The notes beneath the pieces are model-generated. The model was not told the origin of the DNA and did no database searches. It worked only from the letters and a program-made list of their open reading frames with translations. Source: Acidobacteriota bacterium (lineage in GTDB: Bacteria; Acidobacteriota; Terriglobia; Terriglobales; Acidobacteriaceae). Taken from it: DNA of 64,000 bases. Shown here in pieces: positions 1 through 8,831 of this stretch. Both the position numbers and the translations under genes were made by a program. Within the stretch, counting starts at the first letter, position 1. Each line of letters starts with the position of its first letter. The DNA is taken from contig JABDHA010000002.1 in the NCBI GenBank assembly GCA_013285705.1, positions 30,146 to 94,145 of the forward strand, given 5' to 3'.

Positions 1-8
1 AACCTCGG

Positions 9-1370
9 CTAGCTCACCTCCCAGATGAGCTTGGCATTGGTAAGTTCACGAGCGCCCAACGCTCCCAGTTCACGACCAAAACCGGAGCTTTTTACTCCGC
101 CGAAAGGCGCACGCGGGTCCGATCGCACGAAATCATTGATGAATACCGCGCCTGCTTCGAGCTGCGCCGCAACAGAGTTCGCGCGCGCAGGGTCCTGGCT
201 CCATACGGATGCACCAAGCCCGAAATCGCTGTCGTTTGCAAGCTTGACTGCTTCGTCTTCCGTCTTGAAGGTGAAGACCAGCGCGACCGGGCCGAAAAAC
301 TCTTCCCGCGCAACCGCCGCATCGTATGGCAGACCGGCAAGCACGGTCGGGGCAAAAAAATTACCCGGCCCGGCCAGCGATTTACCACCAAGCAGCACAC
401 GCGCCCCGGCTGCAACTGCATCCCGCACCTGACGCTCCGACGTATCGCGTAAATCTCTACGCGCCAAAGGTCCCAGCTTGGTGTCCGCAAGCAGCGGGTC
501 GCCAACTTTCAATGCCCCAGCCTGTTCAACGAAGGCCTTAGTGAATGCATCGGCAACCGGCTCGGCGATAAGAAAACGCTTTGCCGCAATGCAGCTCTGC
601 GCATTATTCGAGTAGCGTGAGGTCACGCCCAGCTGCACAGCTTTCGCGATATCGGCATCTTCCAGCACAATGAACGGATCGGATCCACCGAGCTCGAGCA
701 CTGTCTTCTTGCCATGAAGACCGGCCAGCTGTGCAACGGCGCGTCCGGCTCGCACACTGCCCGTTACGGTCACGGCGCGTATACGCGTATCGGCGATAAT
801 GTCCGCTGCCACTTCACGCTGCACCGATAGATTGACATAGATCCCCTCGGGGCCGCCTGCATCCTGCACCAGTTGTTCCAGTGCCAGCGCACATCCCTGG
901 ACACTCTCGGCATGCTTCACGATGACTGTATTTCCAACCAACGCAGCAGGAATGAAGAAACGCAGGACCTGCCAAAAAGGAAGGTTCCAGGGCATCACCG
1001 CAAAAATAGGGCCTAGGGACTGATATACGACACGGCCCGGCGTACCAGGGATGGTCTCGGGCTGAATGTAAGCCGCGCCATCCTCGGCAAAATGCCGTGC
1101 TCCCATCGCAGCCTTCTTCACCTCGCCACGCGCCTCTCCAATGGGCTTTCCCATCTCAAGCGTAATCAGCCGCGCATATTCCTCAACGCGCTCTTCCAAC
1201 AGGCCGGCGAGGCGAAGGAGAAAAGCTGTTCGCTCGGAAAGCGGAGTCCGGGACCAGCGCAACCAGCCGTCCCAGGCGCGTTGAAGACGGATATCGACCT
1301 CTCGCGCATCATGCTCCGGATATGTGCCTAACAGTTCGCCCGTAGTGGGATTGATCGACTCGAAAGACAT
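9..1370 (-). CDS. NAD(P)-dependent aldehyde dehydrogenase, succinate-semialdehyde dehydrogenase type
   Basis: A 453-residue soluble enzyme of the aldehyde dehydrogenase superfamily, which oxidises an aldehyde to its acid with NAD(P). The general base lies in VLELGG (Glu226) and the catalytic cysteine in NNAQSCIAAKR (Cys260); MPWNLPFWQ and VTGSVRAG are the cofactor-fold landmarks. The length matches the short SSADH/GabD-like subfamily. It is the last gene of a four-gene minus-strand operon, 6 bp after the isomerase-like gene, with AAAGGAG upstream of the ATG. The context suggests that its natural substrate is an aldehyde released by the DUF993 aldolase-like protein rather than GABA-derived semialdehyde; that is inference. 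Confidence 0.9.
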   Translation of the reverse strand: MSFESINPTTGELLGTYPEHDAREVDIRLQRAWDGWLRWSRTPLSERTAFLLRLAGLLEERVEEYARLITLEMGKPIGEARGEVKKAAMGARHFAEDGAAYIQPETIPGTPGRVVYQSLGPIFAVMPWNLPFWQVLRFFIPAALVGNTVIVKHAESVQGCALALEQLVQDAGGPEGIYVNLSVQREVAADIIADTRIRAVTVTGSVRAGRAVAQLAGLHGKKTVLELGGSDPFIVLEDADIAKAVQLGVTSRYSNNAQSCIAAKRFLIAEPVADAFTKAFVEQAGALKVGDPLLADTKLGPLARRDLRDTSERQVRDAVAAGARVLLGGKSLAGPGNFFAPTVLAGLPYDAAVAREEFFGPVALVFTFKTEDEAVKLANDSDFGLGASVWSQDPARANSVAAQLEAGAVFINDFVRSDPRAPFGGVKSSGFGRELGALGARELTNAKLIWEVS

Positions 1371-1376
1371 AGTGTC

Positions 1377-2231
1377 TTATTCTCCTTTGGCAGATTTTTC
1401 CTGCAGATGACATGTCGCGAGGAAGCGTTCAGCGCAGGTGGCAAGCACTTCCTCGCCGGGGCGCTTCCACCAGTTTTCAGATGAGAAGATCTCGACTTCC
1501 TGCGGTCCACGATATCCGGCCTTTTCCATCGCAACACGGATTGCTCTGAGATCGATGATGCCGTCACCCATCATGCCGCGGTCGAGCAAAAGATCGCGCG
1601 TGGGGACCAGCCAGTCGCAGATGTGGTGAGCAAAAATGCGTCCACTGGCTCCTGCCCGCGCGATCTGCGCATAAAGCTTCGGGTCCCACCAAACGTGGTA
1701 CATATCGATCGCGACGCCGACTCCGTCTCCCAACAGGTCGCAAACATCGAGTGCCTGCTCGAGTGTATTGATACAGGCTCGATCAGCCGCATACATAGGG
1801 TGCAAAGGCTCGATGGCAAGCGGCATACGATTTTCCCGGGCATAAGGAAGGATGGCGGCAAGACCATCGGCCACCATCTCACGCGCAGCCGGAAGATTTT
1901 TTGATCCTTTGGGCAATCCTCCCACCACCAGAACCAGGCAATCCGCCTGGATAGCGGCCGCTTCATCGATTGCGCGCTTGTTATCGTCGATGGCAGCTGC
2001 AAGACCGGCTTTATCGGTGGCAGGAAACATGCCTCCACGGCAAAGACCGGTGACCCGCATGTTATTCGTGCGCACGATGGAAGCCGCTTCTTTCAAACCC
2101 GTGGTTTGTACCTGATCGCGCCAGGGAGCAATTGCCGTAATTCCCTGAGCGAGACACGCATCCACCGCCTGAGCCATGGTGTACTGCGGACGCACCGTCG
2201 CCAGATTGATGGACAAGTCGCCGATGCTCAC
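1377..2231 (-). CDS. Sugar phosphate isomerase/epimerase-like TIM barrel protein
   Basis: A 284-residue protein of the xylose isomerase-like TIM-barrel (AP endonuclease 2) fold. Typical elements are the N-terminal SINLATVR strand, AIEPLHPMY near the middle, and the metal-ligand segments GVAIDMYHVWWDP, FAHHICDW and EVEIFSSENWW. Family members are divalent-metal sugar or keto-acid isomerases/epimerases. The GTG start overlaps the TGA stop of the upstream DUF993 gene (GTGA), so the two are translationally coupled. The precise substrate cannot be read from sequence. Confidence 0.85.
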   Translation of the reverse strand: MSIGDLSINLATVRPQYTMAQAVDACLAQGITAIAPWRDQVQTTGLKEAASIVRTNNMRVTGLCRGGMFPATDKAGLAAAIDDNKRAIDEAAAIQADCLVLVVGGLPKGSKNLPAAREMVADGLAAILPYARENRMPLAIEPLHPMYAADRACINTLEQALDVCDLLGDGVGVAIDMYHVWWDPKLYAQIARAGASGRIFAHHICDWLVPTRDLLLDRGMMGDGIIDLRAIRVAMEKAGYRGPQEVEIFSSENWWKRPGEEVLATCAERFLATCHLQEKSAKGE

Positions 2232-3400
2232 GCGATGCCCCCGACAGCCAGCACTTGCCGCATCCGCTGAGCGGCGAGGTCGGGATCGCGCAACACACGG
2301 GCGTTGTCCGCGAGGCGAAACAGTTCGGCAAGATGAACGAGTGAGCGAGCGCTCTGCTGACCACCCAGCATCATGAAATGGTCCTGCAGGCCATTGAGAT
2401 ATGCAAGAAAGACCACACCTGTTTTATAAAAGCGCGTAGGCGCCTTGAAGATATGCCGCGACAACGGCACGGTCGGCGCAAGTATGGAATGAAAACCAGA
2501 CTCGTTTCCCACGCCAAGCTGTGCCAGGGCGGCAGAGGCTGCGGGCGCAATCGCATCGAAGATACCTAAGAGCGCATGTGAGTGGCCCTGCTCGTCTCCT
2601 GCAATCAGCTCTGCATAGTTGAAGTCGTCTCCGGTATACATGCGAACGCCAGCAGCGAGACGGCGACGCATGATGATCTCTTTCTCTGCAGACAAAAGCG
2701 AGATCTTCACACCGTCGATTTTGTCAGCGTGGCTGTTGATGATATCGACGCTTACATCCATCGCAGCCATGTGGTCGTCTGCGCCCCAATAACCTTTTAG
2801 CGCCGGATCGAACATCTCTCCCAGCCAGTGCAGGATCACAGGCTCTTTCATTTGGCGCAAAATCCTGTCATAGACGCGCTGGTAATCTTCCGGCGATTGC
2901 GCGGCGGCGACCAGGGCGCGGCTTGCCATCAGAATGATCCGGCCTCCAAGCTTCTCGACAACTTCCACCTGCTCCTCATAGGCACGGACGACATCATCGA
3001 CAGTAACGCTGCTGCAAACGGGCAGATGATCGGTACCAACGCCGCAGGCAATGAGGGCGTCTGGTCGAGCTCGCGCAGCTTCGAGGGAGTGCCTGATCAG
3101 CTCTTGCGCACCGCTCCAATTCAAGCCCATTCCCCGTTGCGCTGTATCCATTGCTTCGGCCACGCCGAGGCCCATGTCCCATAAATAATTGCGAAAAGCG
3201 ATGGTACGCTCCCAGTCGATGCTCTGGTCAAGCCAAGGATCGTCATCCGCTAGAGGATTCGCAACCACATGGGCTGCCGAATACGCGACACGATTGAATC
3301 GCGGCGGTGCGGAGAAATCCAGCGGCGGCAGCGGGCTGTTCGTAATGGTGTAGGCTTCCAGTTCCCCGTTGTTCGTTGGCAAATTGAGCGCCGGCATCAT
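2228..3400 (-). CDS. DUF993 family protein (dihydrodipicolinate synthase superfamily)
   Basis: A 390-residue protein matching DUF993, a branch of the DHDPS/N-acetylneuraminate lyase superfamily of class I aldolases. The segment DGVKISLL places a lysine (Lys232 by my count) where the superfamily has its Schiff-base lysine. HWLGEMFDPALKGYWG and GVRMYTGDDFNY are also family-like. DUF993 proteins are usually found beside Gfo/Idh/MocA oxidoreductases and TIM-barrel isomerases, exactly as here, so a retro-aldol or dehydratase step in sugar breakdown is a reasonable inference. It starts 3 bp after the stop of the oxidoreductase and overlaps the next gene by 4 bp. Confidence 0.85.
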   Translation of the reverse strand: MMPALNLPTNNGELEAYTITNSPLPPLDFSAPPRFNRVAYSAAHVVANPLADDDPWLDQSIDWERTIAFRNYLWDMGLGVAEAMDTAQRGMGLNWSGAQELIRHSLEAARARPDALIACGVGTDHLPVCSSVTVDDVVRAYEEQVEVVEKLGGRIILMASRALVAAAQSPEDYQRVYDRILRQMKEPVILHWLGEMFDPALKGYWGADDHMAAMDVSVDIINSHADKIDGVKISLLSAEKEIIMRRRLAAGVRMYTGDDFNYAELIAGDEQGHSHALLGIFDAIAPAASAALAQLGVGNESGFHSILAPTVPLSRHIFKAPTRFYKTGVVFLAYLNGLQDHFMMLGGQQSARSLVHLAELFRLADNARVLRDPDLAAQRMRQVLAVGGIA

Positions 3401-3403
3401 CGC

Positions 3404-4582
3404 CTATACCGCTCTCTCTGCCGCATCTAACGACAACGGAGGCACGTCCAGCCAACGCCGCTCAGACCAACTCTTAAGGCCAAGCTCCGCTAATTGCACG
3501 CCTTTAGCGCCTTCCAGCAGATTGAAGCGCCACGGAGTGTCCGCTGCTACGTGACGAATGAACTCCTCCCACTGGAGCTTAAAACCGTTCTCGTAGACTT
3601 GATTGTTCGGTACCTCGTCCCATTGCTCCTCGAACTTCATCGTCTGTGGCTGGTCGGGGTTCCACACTGGGCGCGGCGTGTTCACGCGATGCTGCGTGTA
3701 ACAGCGGGTCAGGCCAGCCACCGCGGAACCGTGCGTTCCGTCCACTTGGAAAGTCACGAGGTCATCGCGTTTCACGCGCACAGCCCAGGAAGAATTGATC
3801 TGTGCGATCACGCCGTCCTGCAGCTGGAAGGTCGCATAGGCCGCATCGTCGGCATCTGCCTTGTAGGCATTCCCCTGTTCATCGAAGCGATTCGCAATAT
3901 GGGTAGCGCCGACGCAACTGACTGCCTTTACCTCGCCGAACAGATTGTCCAGTACATAACGCCAGTGCGGCAGCATATCTAGAATGATGCCCCCGCCATC
4001 CGCTTTGCGGTAATTCCATGACGGACGTTGCGCCGCCTGCCAGTCGCCCTCGAAGACCCAATATCCGAACTCTCCGCGTACGGAGAGAATGCGTCCGAAG
4101 AAACCTGTGTCCTTCAGCATGCGAATCTTGCGCAAACCGGGCAGGTAAAGTTTGTCCTGCACCACACCGCTCTTTACACCATGTGCATGGGCAAGGCGTG
4201 CGAGCGACAAAGACTGTTCAAGCGTCTCAGAAAGCGGCTTTTCGCAGTAAATATGCTTTCCCGCTTCGATGGCGCGGCTCAGTAGCGCGGCACGCATCTG
4301 CGTCGAACCGGCATCAAAAAATATTGTGTCCTCCGGGTTAGCAAGCGCCGTCTCGACATCGTTAGCAACACGAGTAATGCCGTGACGATGGGCCAGCTCC
4401 CTTACCTTTTCTACGTTGCGGCCCACGAGAATCGGGTTCGGCATCATCCGGTCCCCGTTCGGTAGCGCCACGCCTCCCTGCTCTCGTATCGCCACGATCG
4501 AGCGAACAAGGTGCTGGTTGTAGCCCATGCGCCCGGTGACGCCATGCATAATGATGCCGATTTCCCTGGTAGACACTACCAC
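3404..4582 (-). CDS. Gfo/Idh/MocA family oxidoreductase
   Basis: A 392-residue NAD(P)-dependent sugar dehydrogenase/oxidoreductase. It has an N-terminal Rossmann segment (IGIIMHGVTGRMGYNQHL), the family EKP motif (HIYCEKPLSETLEQSL), and GGGIILDMLPHWRYVLDNLFG in the C-terminal domain. It is the first gene of the minus-strand operon. The start is GTG with a GAGGTG-like ribosome-binding stretch; a second GTG lies two codons in. In this context it probably oxidises or isomerises a sugar or polyol ahead of the aldolase step. The substrate is unknown. Confidence 0.88.
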   Translation of the reverse strand: MVVSTREIGIIMHGVTGRMGYNQHLVRSIVAIREQGGVALPNGDRMMPNPILVGRNVEKVRELAHRHGITRVANDVETALANPEDTIFFDAGSTQMRAALLSRAIEAGKHIYCEKPLSETLEQSLSLARLAHAHGVKSGVVQDKLYLPGLRKIRMLKDTGFFGRILSVRGEFGYWVFEGDWQAAQRPSWNYRKADGGGIILDMLPHWRYVLDNLFGEVKAVSCVGATHIANRFDEQGNAYKADADDAAYATFQLQDGVIAQINSSWAVRVKRDDLVTFQVDGTHGSAVAGLTRCYTQHRVNTPRPVWNPDQPQTMKFEEQWDEVPNNQVYENGFKLQWEEFIRHVAADTPWRFNLLEGAKGVQLAELGLKSWSERRWLDVPPLSLDAAERAV

Positions 4583-4778
4583 CTCTTGTTTCTAACGTTT
4601 GTTGCAAAAGTTTTACCGTTAATCATCCATGCTGTGCTGAGCGCCTGTCAAGCATACGTGAACATACAGCCTTCCGGACCCATCCCGGGAATCATGGGAT
4701 CGCCCTATAGAGCTCTCCCACTTCGTGGATCGCAGGCCACTGATGACCCTGCCGAATGGGTAATGGCCGTGGACAGAA

Positions 4779-6017
4779 TCAAATGCGGAGAAAGATTTTG
4801 TTGCGGTACATCCAGAACAGAATGAGCCAGTAAACCAGCATCACCGCCATGCCAAGCATTAGCGGCTCAAGCGCTGACCCAAAAATCTGAAAGACTCTGT
4901 AGCCGAGATTGATGTGAAAGCTGCTGACGATGAAGTTTTCCCATAGATGCGTAATCAGGTATGCCGCAATGGAATTCATACCGACCACAACCAGAGGAAA
5001 TGCCCATCGGCGGTAATTCTTCACATCGATGATCCACGAAAATGCCACGAGGAAAAAGAAGCAGATGCCGCCACTAAAGAGCGTCCAACTGGGAGTCCAC
5101 ACACGTTTCACGATGGGACAGATCCCTGTGAAATGAAAAAATAAAGCAGCGGAGAACAGAATCAGTCCGGCGACGAAGAATCGCCGGAGCGGTATGCGGG
5201 GTGCTGCAGCGCGGAACCACTGACCAGCCATGAGACCGAGCAGCATTGTGCCGAGTGTAGGAATGAAGCTCAGCGTAAGATAACCACCGTCATTAAAAAG
5301 GAAGGGCGACGTACGGGGAAATAAATTCAGGAACCACACGTCGAAGGCTTGGCCGAGGTTGCTGTTCTTGTTCCAGTGTGAAGCAAAGCCAGTGAAGTTA
5401 TGGTGCCAGCCCACGGGAACGCCAACTGACGCGTAGTCGAAATTCGGACCAGGCGCAGGATAGAGAGCCCAGGCCAGCCAGTATCCGAAGAGGATGACGG
5501 CGAACGCGGTCCATTGCCATTTCGGGCGACAGAATGCCAGCAGGAAGGCGACGGTGTAGCCAAGCCCGATCTGCGTAAGCGTATCTTCAAAAGTGAAATA
5601 GGTTTGCGTGCTATGCGTGGAGCGGAGAAAGATTCCCAGTGCAATGAGCAGCAGGCTTCTCCATATCGTATGCAGGAGCAGATGGCCGAAGCTCTGCCCT
5701 TTGCGCATGCGGCTGTGAATGGAATAAGGAAGCGCCACACCCACAAGAAATGTGAATGACGGCTGGATCGTGTCATGCAGGCCGAGGCCGGCCCATTCTA
5801 CGTGTGTCTGGTTGTATGCAAGCACTCGCCAAAACAGACTGCCAGGGTAGGAGTGGGCGATAGTGGCAAAGTTCAGGACCTCGCCCATCATGAGCAGCAT
5901 GACCAGTCCACGATAGGCGTCGACAGCGACATTGCGCCTGGGCGCCTGCACTGCAACGGCCTCAACTGAAGCACTTGCGACTATCGGAGGATATTCTGCG
6001 CTGACTATAGATGACAT
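4779..6017 (-). CDS. Multi-pass membrane protein, heparan-alpha-glucosaminide N-acetyltransferase-like (COG4299/DUF5009)
   Basis: About 412 residues with around ten hydrophobic segments. The family hallmarks are the N-terminal DAYRGLVMLLMMGEV, HDTIQPSFTFLVGVALPYS near residue 95, and NSIAAYLITHLWENF near the C-terminus. These bacterial relatives of HGSNAT are integral membrane proteins thought to acetylate sugars. The ATG at 6017 is preferred over the upstream GTG (6023) because GGAGAGG precedes it at a sensible distance. It is a single gene between the sugar operon and the divergent lipid-like locus. Confidence 0.8.
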   Translation of the reverse strand: MSSIVSAEYPPIVASASVEAVAVQAPRRNVAVDAYRGLVMLLMMGEVLNFATIAHSYPGSLFWRVLAYNQTHVEWAGLGLHDTIQPSFTFLVGVALPYSIHSRMRKGQSFGHLLLHTIWRSLLLIALGIFLRSTHSTQTYFTFEDTLTQIGLGYTVAFLLAFCRPKWQWTAFAVILFGYWLAWALYPAPGPNFDYASVGVPVGWHHNFTGFASHWNKNSNLGQAFDVWFLNLFPRTSPFLFNDGGYLTLSFIPTLGTMLLGLMAGQWFRAAAPRIPLRRFFVAGLILFSAALFFHFTGICPIVKRVWTPSWTLFSGGICFFFLVAFSWIIDVKNYRRWAFPLVVVGMNSIAAYLITHLWENFIVSSFHINLGYRVFQIFGSALEPLMLGMAVMLVYWLILFWMYRNKIFLRI

Positions 6018-6536
6018 GATCACCTCTCCATGGATGAATCAGCTGACTTCGCGATGGGATAGCAGGTCTTTCGATTTCTTACGAATGCTCTGGATTTCGG
6101 ATGATAGTACATAACCCGTGCGCCTTCCGCAAGAGAATCATGAAATCCTGGAAGTAAGTCACGTGATGGGAGAGGATGTCTGCAATCCTGTGTTAGATCG
6201 GAATCTGTGGAGGACAAAGGAACTTGCAGGTGTGCGGTCTTCAGTTGACAGAGGAGAAGGCCTGCTTCTAAACCACCGGGTACTACGCGAAATCATACGC
6301 AATCATTCGTAACATAAGTTGTCGCGATCCAATGTAGAGGAAAATGCGATTCCGATCCACGACTGAAACAGAATTTCTCGCCGATTGACGGGTGAACACG
6401 GAACAACGCATAGACGAAACGTCTCTCATCTCGCTCTTTTCATACCCTCAGCAACAACCTCTTCAGCTTCAACGCCTTCTATATGAACAGCAAGATTGGA
6501 CCTTACCATCCGCTCCACACGATATATTAAATATTC
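6018..6536. other. Gap of about 520 bp without a recognisable gene
   Basis: This stretch separates two divergent genes and must hold both promoters. Short open frames here (for example plus-strand 6392-6634) have no family resemblance and overlap the start of the synthase in another frame. No tRNA, repeat or riboswitch was recognised. Confidence 0.5.
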
Positions 6537-7835
6537 ATGAGTGCCCGCTTACCAATAGAAGAAAGCACCTCCATAACCAGGAAAAATTTCCCCTCCTCTT
6601 CGGGACAGATGTTTCAGGACTATTTCGCCCGTGAGCGCGAAGACAGCTACAAAAAGCATGACCTCATCGATGCCCGGGCGCGAAGGCTGTTTGAGAATAC
6701 GGCACTAGCCTGTTCCCTGGATGCCTATCCGTTTCAAGCTCCATTGAGCACCAAATCAGGGCCTGAAGTGGAGATGGATGGTCACAGGATGTTGATGCTG
6801 TCGTCCTACGATTACCTGGGACTCATCGGGGATCGCCGTGTCGATGAAGCGGCCATTGCGGCGGTACGGAAATACGGTACAGGAACAGGGGGCGTTCGCC
6901 TGTTGACGGGAACGCTGGATCTCCATCAGGAGATGGAACAAGCACTTGCTGAGTTCAAGGGGACAGATGCGGCGATCACCTTCACTTCAGGATACGCGGC
7001 CAATCTGGCGGTGATCAGCGCTCTATTGGGGCCTGCCGATCGCGTCATTGCCGATGCACTCTCACACAGAAGCTTGATGGACGCATGCCGCCTGGCCGGA
7101 GTTCAGGTCCAAAGATTCAATCACAACGATCCGGCCTCTCTCCGGTATCAGTTGGAAAACGGACCAGAGGCCAACCGCACACTCATCATTTCCGATGGGG
7201 TGTTTTCCATGGATGGTGATATCGCCTGCCTTCCAGAACTGATTGCGCTGAAGAAAGAGTTTGACTGCTTTCTGCTGATGGATGAGTCGCATGCGAGCGG
7301 TGTGCTGGGCCGGCATGGCCGGGGAACCGACGAACACTTCAACATTCCGACAGCGGAGATTGATATCTGGACCGGTTCGCTGGCCAAGGCAATCCCTTCG
7401 AATGGCGGATTTGTAGCCGTTTCGCAACGGCTGGCGATCTTCCTGCAACATGCTTCCGCTCCTTTTATTTTTTCGGGCGCGATGGCAGCCCCGGCGGCTG
7501 CGGCGGTTTTGGAAACACTGAAGATTCTGAAAGAGGAGCCCGAGCGAGTCGCCCGGTTGCAGGCAAATGCGACGTTTCTACGCGAGGGCTTGCAAAGCCT
7601 CGGATACGACATCGGGTTATCGCAAACGTCAGTGATTCCGGTGATGCTTCATGACGATGCGAAAACGGCATTTTTTGCCCGAAAGCTGCGCGATCACGGA
7701 GTCCTTGTCTCGCCGGTGCTCTTTCCAGCAGTCGCGCAGGGCGCAGCCCGATTGCGCCTGTGCACCACAGCGGCCCATACACAAGACCACCTCCAATTTG
7801 CTCTGGACGTTTTTGCGAAGATGCGGAACGACTAA
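6537..7835 (+). CDS. Alpha-oxoamine synthase (serine palmitoyltransferase / AONS-like, PLP-dependent)
   Basis: A 432-residue fold-type I PLP enzyme of the family that condenses an amino acid with an acyl thioester and releases CO2 (KAPA synthase, serine palmitoyltransferase, CqsA). Family marks are YDYLGL, GTGTGGVRLLTGTLDLHQ, ADALSHRSLMDA, MDESHASGVLGRHGRG (cofactor-binding D and H) and the PLP lysine in TGSLAKAIPSNGG. A reductase lies 3 bp downstream, and a KAS/ACP pair faces it. This favours a lipid role such as 3-ketosphinganine formation over biotin synthesis, but the substrate is not proven. The start is uncertain: ATG 6537 has no clear ribosome-binding site, and ATG 6609 is possible. 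Confidence 0.82.
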   Translation: MSARLPIEESTSITRKNFPSSSGQMFQDYFAREREDSYKKHDLIDARARRLFENTALACSLDAYPFQAPLSTKSGPEVEMDGHRMLMLSSYDYLGLIGDRRVDEAAIAAVRKYGTGTGGVRLLTGTLDLHQEMEQALAEFKGTDAAITFTSGYAANLAVISALLGPADRVIADALSHRSLMDACRLAGVQVQRFNHNDPASLRYQLENGPEANRTLIISDGVFSMDGDIACLPELIALKKEFDCFLLMDESHASGVLGRHGRGTDEHFNIPTAEIDIWTGSLAKAIPSNGGFVAVSQRLAIFLQHASAPFIFSGAMAAPAAAAVLETLKILKEEPERVARLQANATFLREGLQSLGYDIGLSQTSVIPVMLHDDAKTAFFARKLRDHGVLVSPVLFPAVAQGAARLRLCTTAAHTQDHLQFALDVFAKMRND

Positions 7836-7838
7836 TCA

Positions 7839-8831
7839 ATGCCCGTATTCGTCACCGGAGCCAGTGGATTTCTGGGTGGCCGGCTCACGGAAATGCTCGC
7901 GCTCGCAGGGGAGCAGGTAACGGTACTGGCCCGGCCTACCTCCGACCTGCGGCATCTTTCCGGGCTCGCAGGGGTTCGGGTGGTGCTTGGAGATCTCACA
8001 GAGAACGCCGCGGTCGCGGAAGCCGCGCGCGGAGCCACACACATCTTTCATTGTGCGGCAACTTCTACCGACTGGGCGCCCATGGAGGTGTTTCTCCAGA
8101 GCAATGTGACGGGGACAGAGACATTGTTGGCTGCGGCGCAGCAAGTTCCCTGCCTGGAGCGCTTCATTCATGTCAGCACGACCGATGTTTATGGATATCC
8201 AGCGATTCCCTGCCCCGAGACAGGAGCGCTCCTGGACGTGGGTTTGCCGTACAACCGGACAAAGATCCTGGCAGAACAGACGGTGTGGCAAAGCTCACGG
8301 AATAGACTGCCGGTAACGGTCGTTCGACCGGCAACGATCTACGGTCCGCGCGGGAAAGCGTTTGTCAAAGATATCGCAGACCTGTTGCGGGTTCGTCAGA
8401 TGGTACATATCGGGGGTGGACAGGCGAGGGGTGGCTTTCTATATGTCGATAACGCTGTGGACGCGATGATCGCGGCAGCGCGTAGTCCGCAGACTGAGGG
8501 ACAGGCTTACAACCTGACAGACGGTACAGGAGTGAACTGGAAAATGTATGTAGCAGCGCTGGCCGACGGGCTGGGTTGCAAGCCGCCGTGGATCAATCTT
8601 CCCTATCGTGCTGCGATGGCCATTGCAAGCGCAATGGAAGCTCCGTACCACTGCTTCAGGAAGCTCCCGGGGCGGCCGATGCTTACACGCCACGCAGTCT
8701 CTCTGCTGGGGCGGGATCAGGAGTTCCCCAGCGACAAGGCGCGCGTGGAATTCGGCTTTACTCCACGGGTGTCCTTCGAGGAAGGAATATCCAGGTCCCT
8801 GGCGTGGCTAAAGGGCTTGAACCCAGCTTAA
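7839..8831 (+). CDS. NAD-dependent epimerase/dehydratase (3-beta-HSD-like short-chain reductase)
   Basis: A 330-residue extended short-chain dehydrogenase. The nucleotide-binding GASGFLGG lies at the N-terminus, followed by HCAATS, the active-site strand VSTTDVYG, the catalytic pair in YNRTK, and VRPATIYGPRG. It follows the oxoamine synthase by 3 bp, so the two are cotranscribed. In the known bacterial ceramide pathway an NAD-epimerase-family enzyme (CerR) reduces the ketone made by serine palmitoyltransferase, and this gene is in the right place for that step. It ends 4 bp inside the convergent KAS gene. Confidence 0.85.
   Translation: MPVFVTGASGFLGGRLTEMLALAGEQVTVLARPTSDLRHLSGLAGVRVVLGDLTENAAVAEAARGATHIFHCAATSTDWAPMEVFLQSNVTGTETLLAAAQQVPCLERFIHVSTTDVYGYPAIPCPETGALLDVGLPYNRTKILAEQTVWQSSRNRLPVTVVRPATIYGPRGKAFVKDIADLLRVRQMVHIGGGQARGGFLYVDNAVDAMIAAARSPQTEGQAYNLTDGTGVNWKMYVAALADGLGCKPPWINLPYRAAMAIASAMEAPYHCFRKLPGRPMLTRHAVSLLGRDQEFPSDKARVEFGFTPRVSFEEGISRSLAWLKGLNPA

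Noticed and set aside
4583-4778. LacI-type operator upstream of the sugar operon
   Set aside because: Some A/T-rich palindromic-looking bases, but no clean inverted repeat and no LacI gene nearby.
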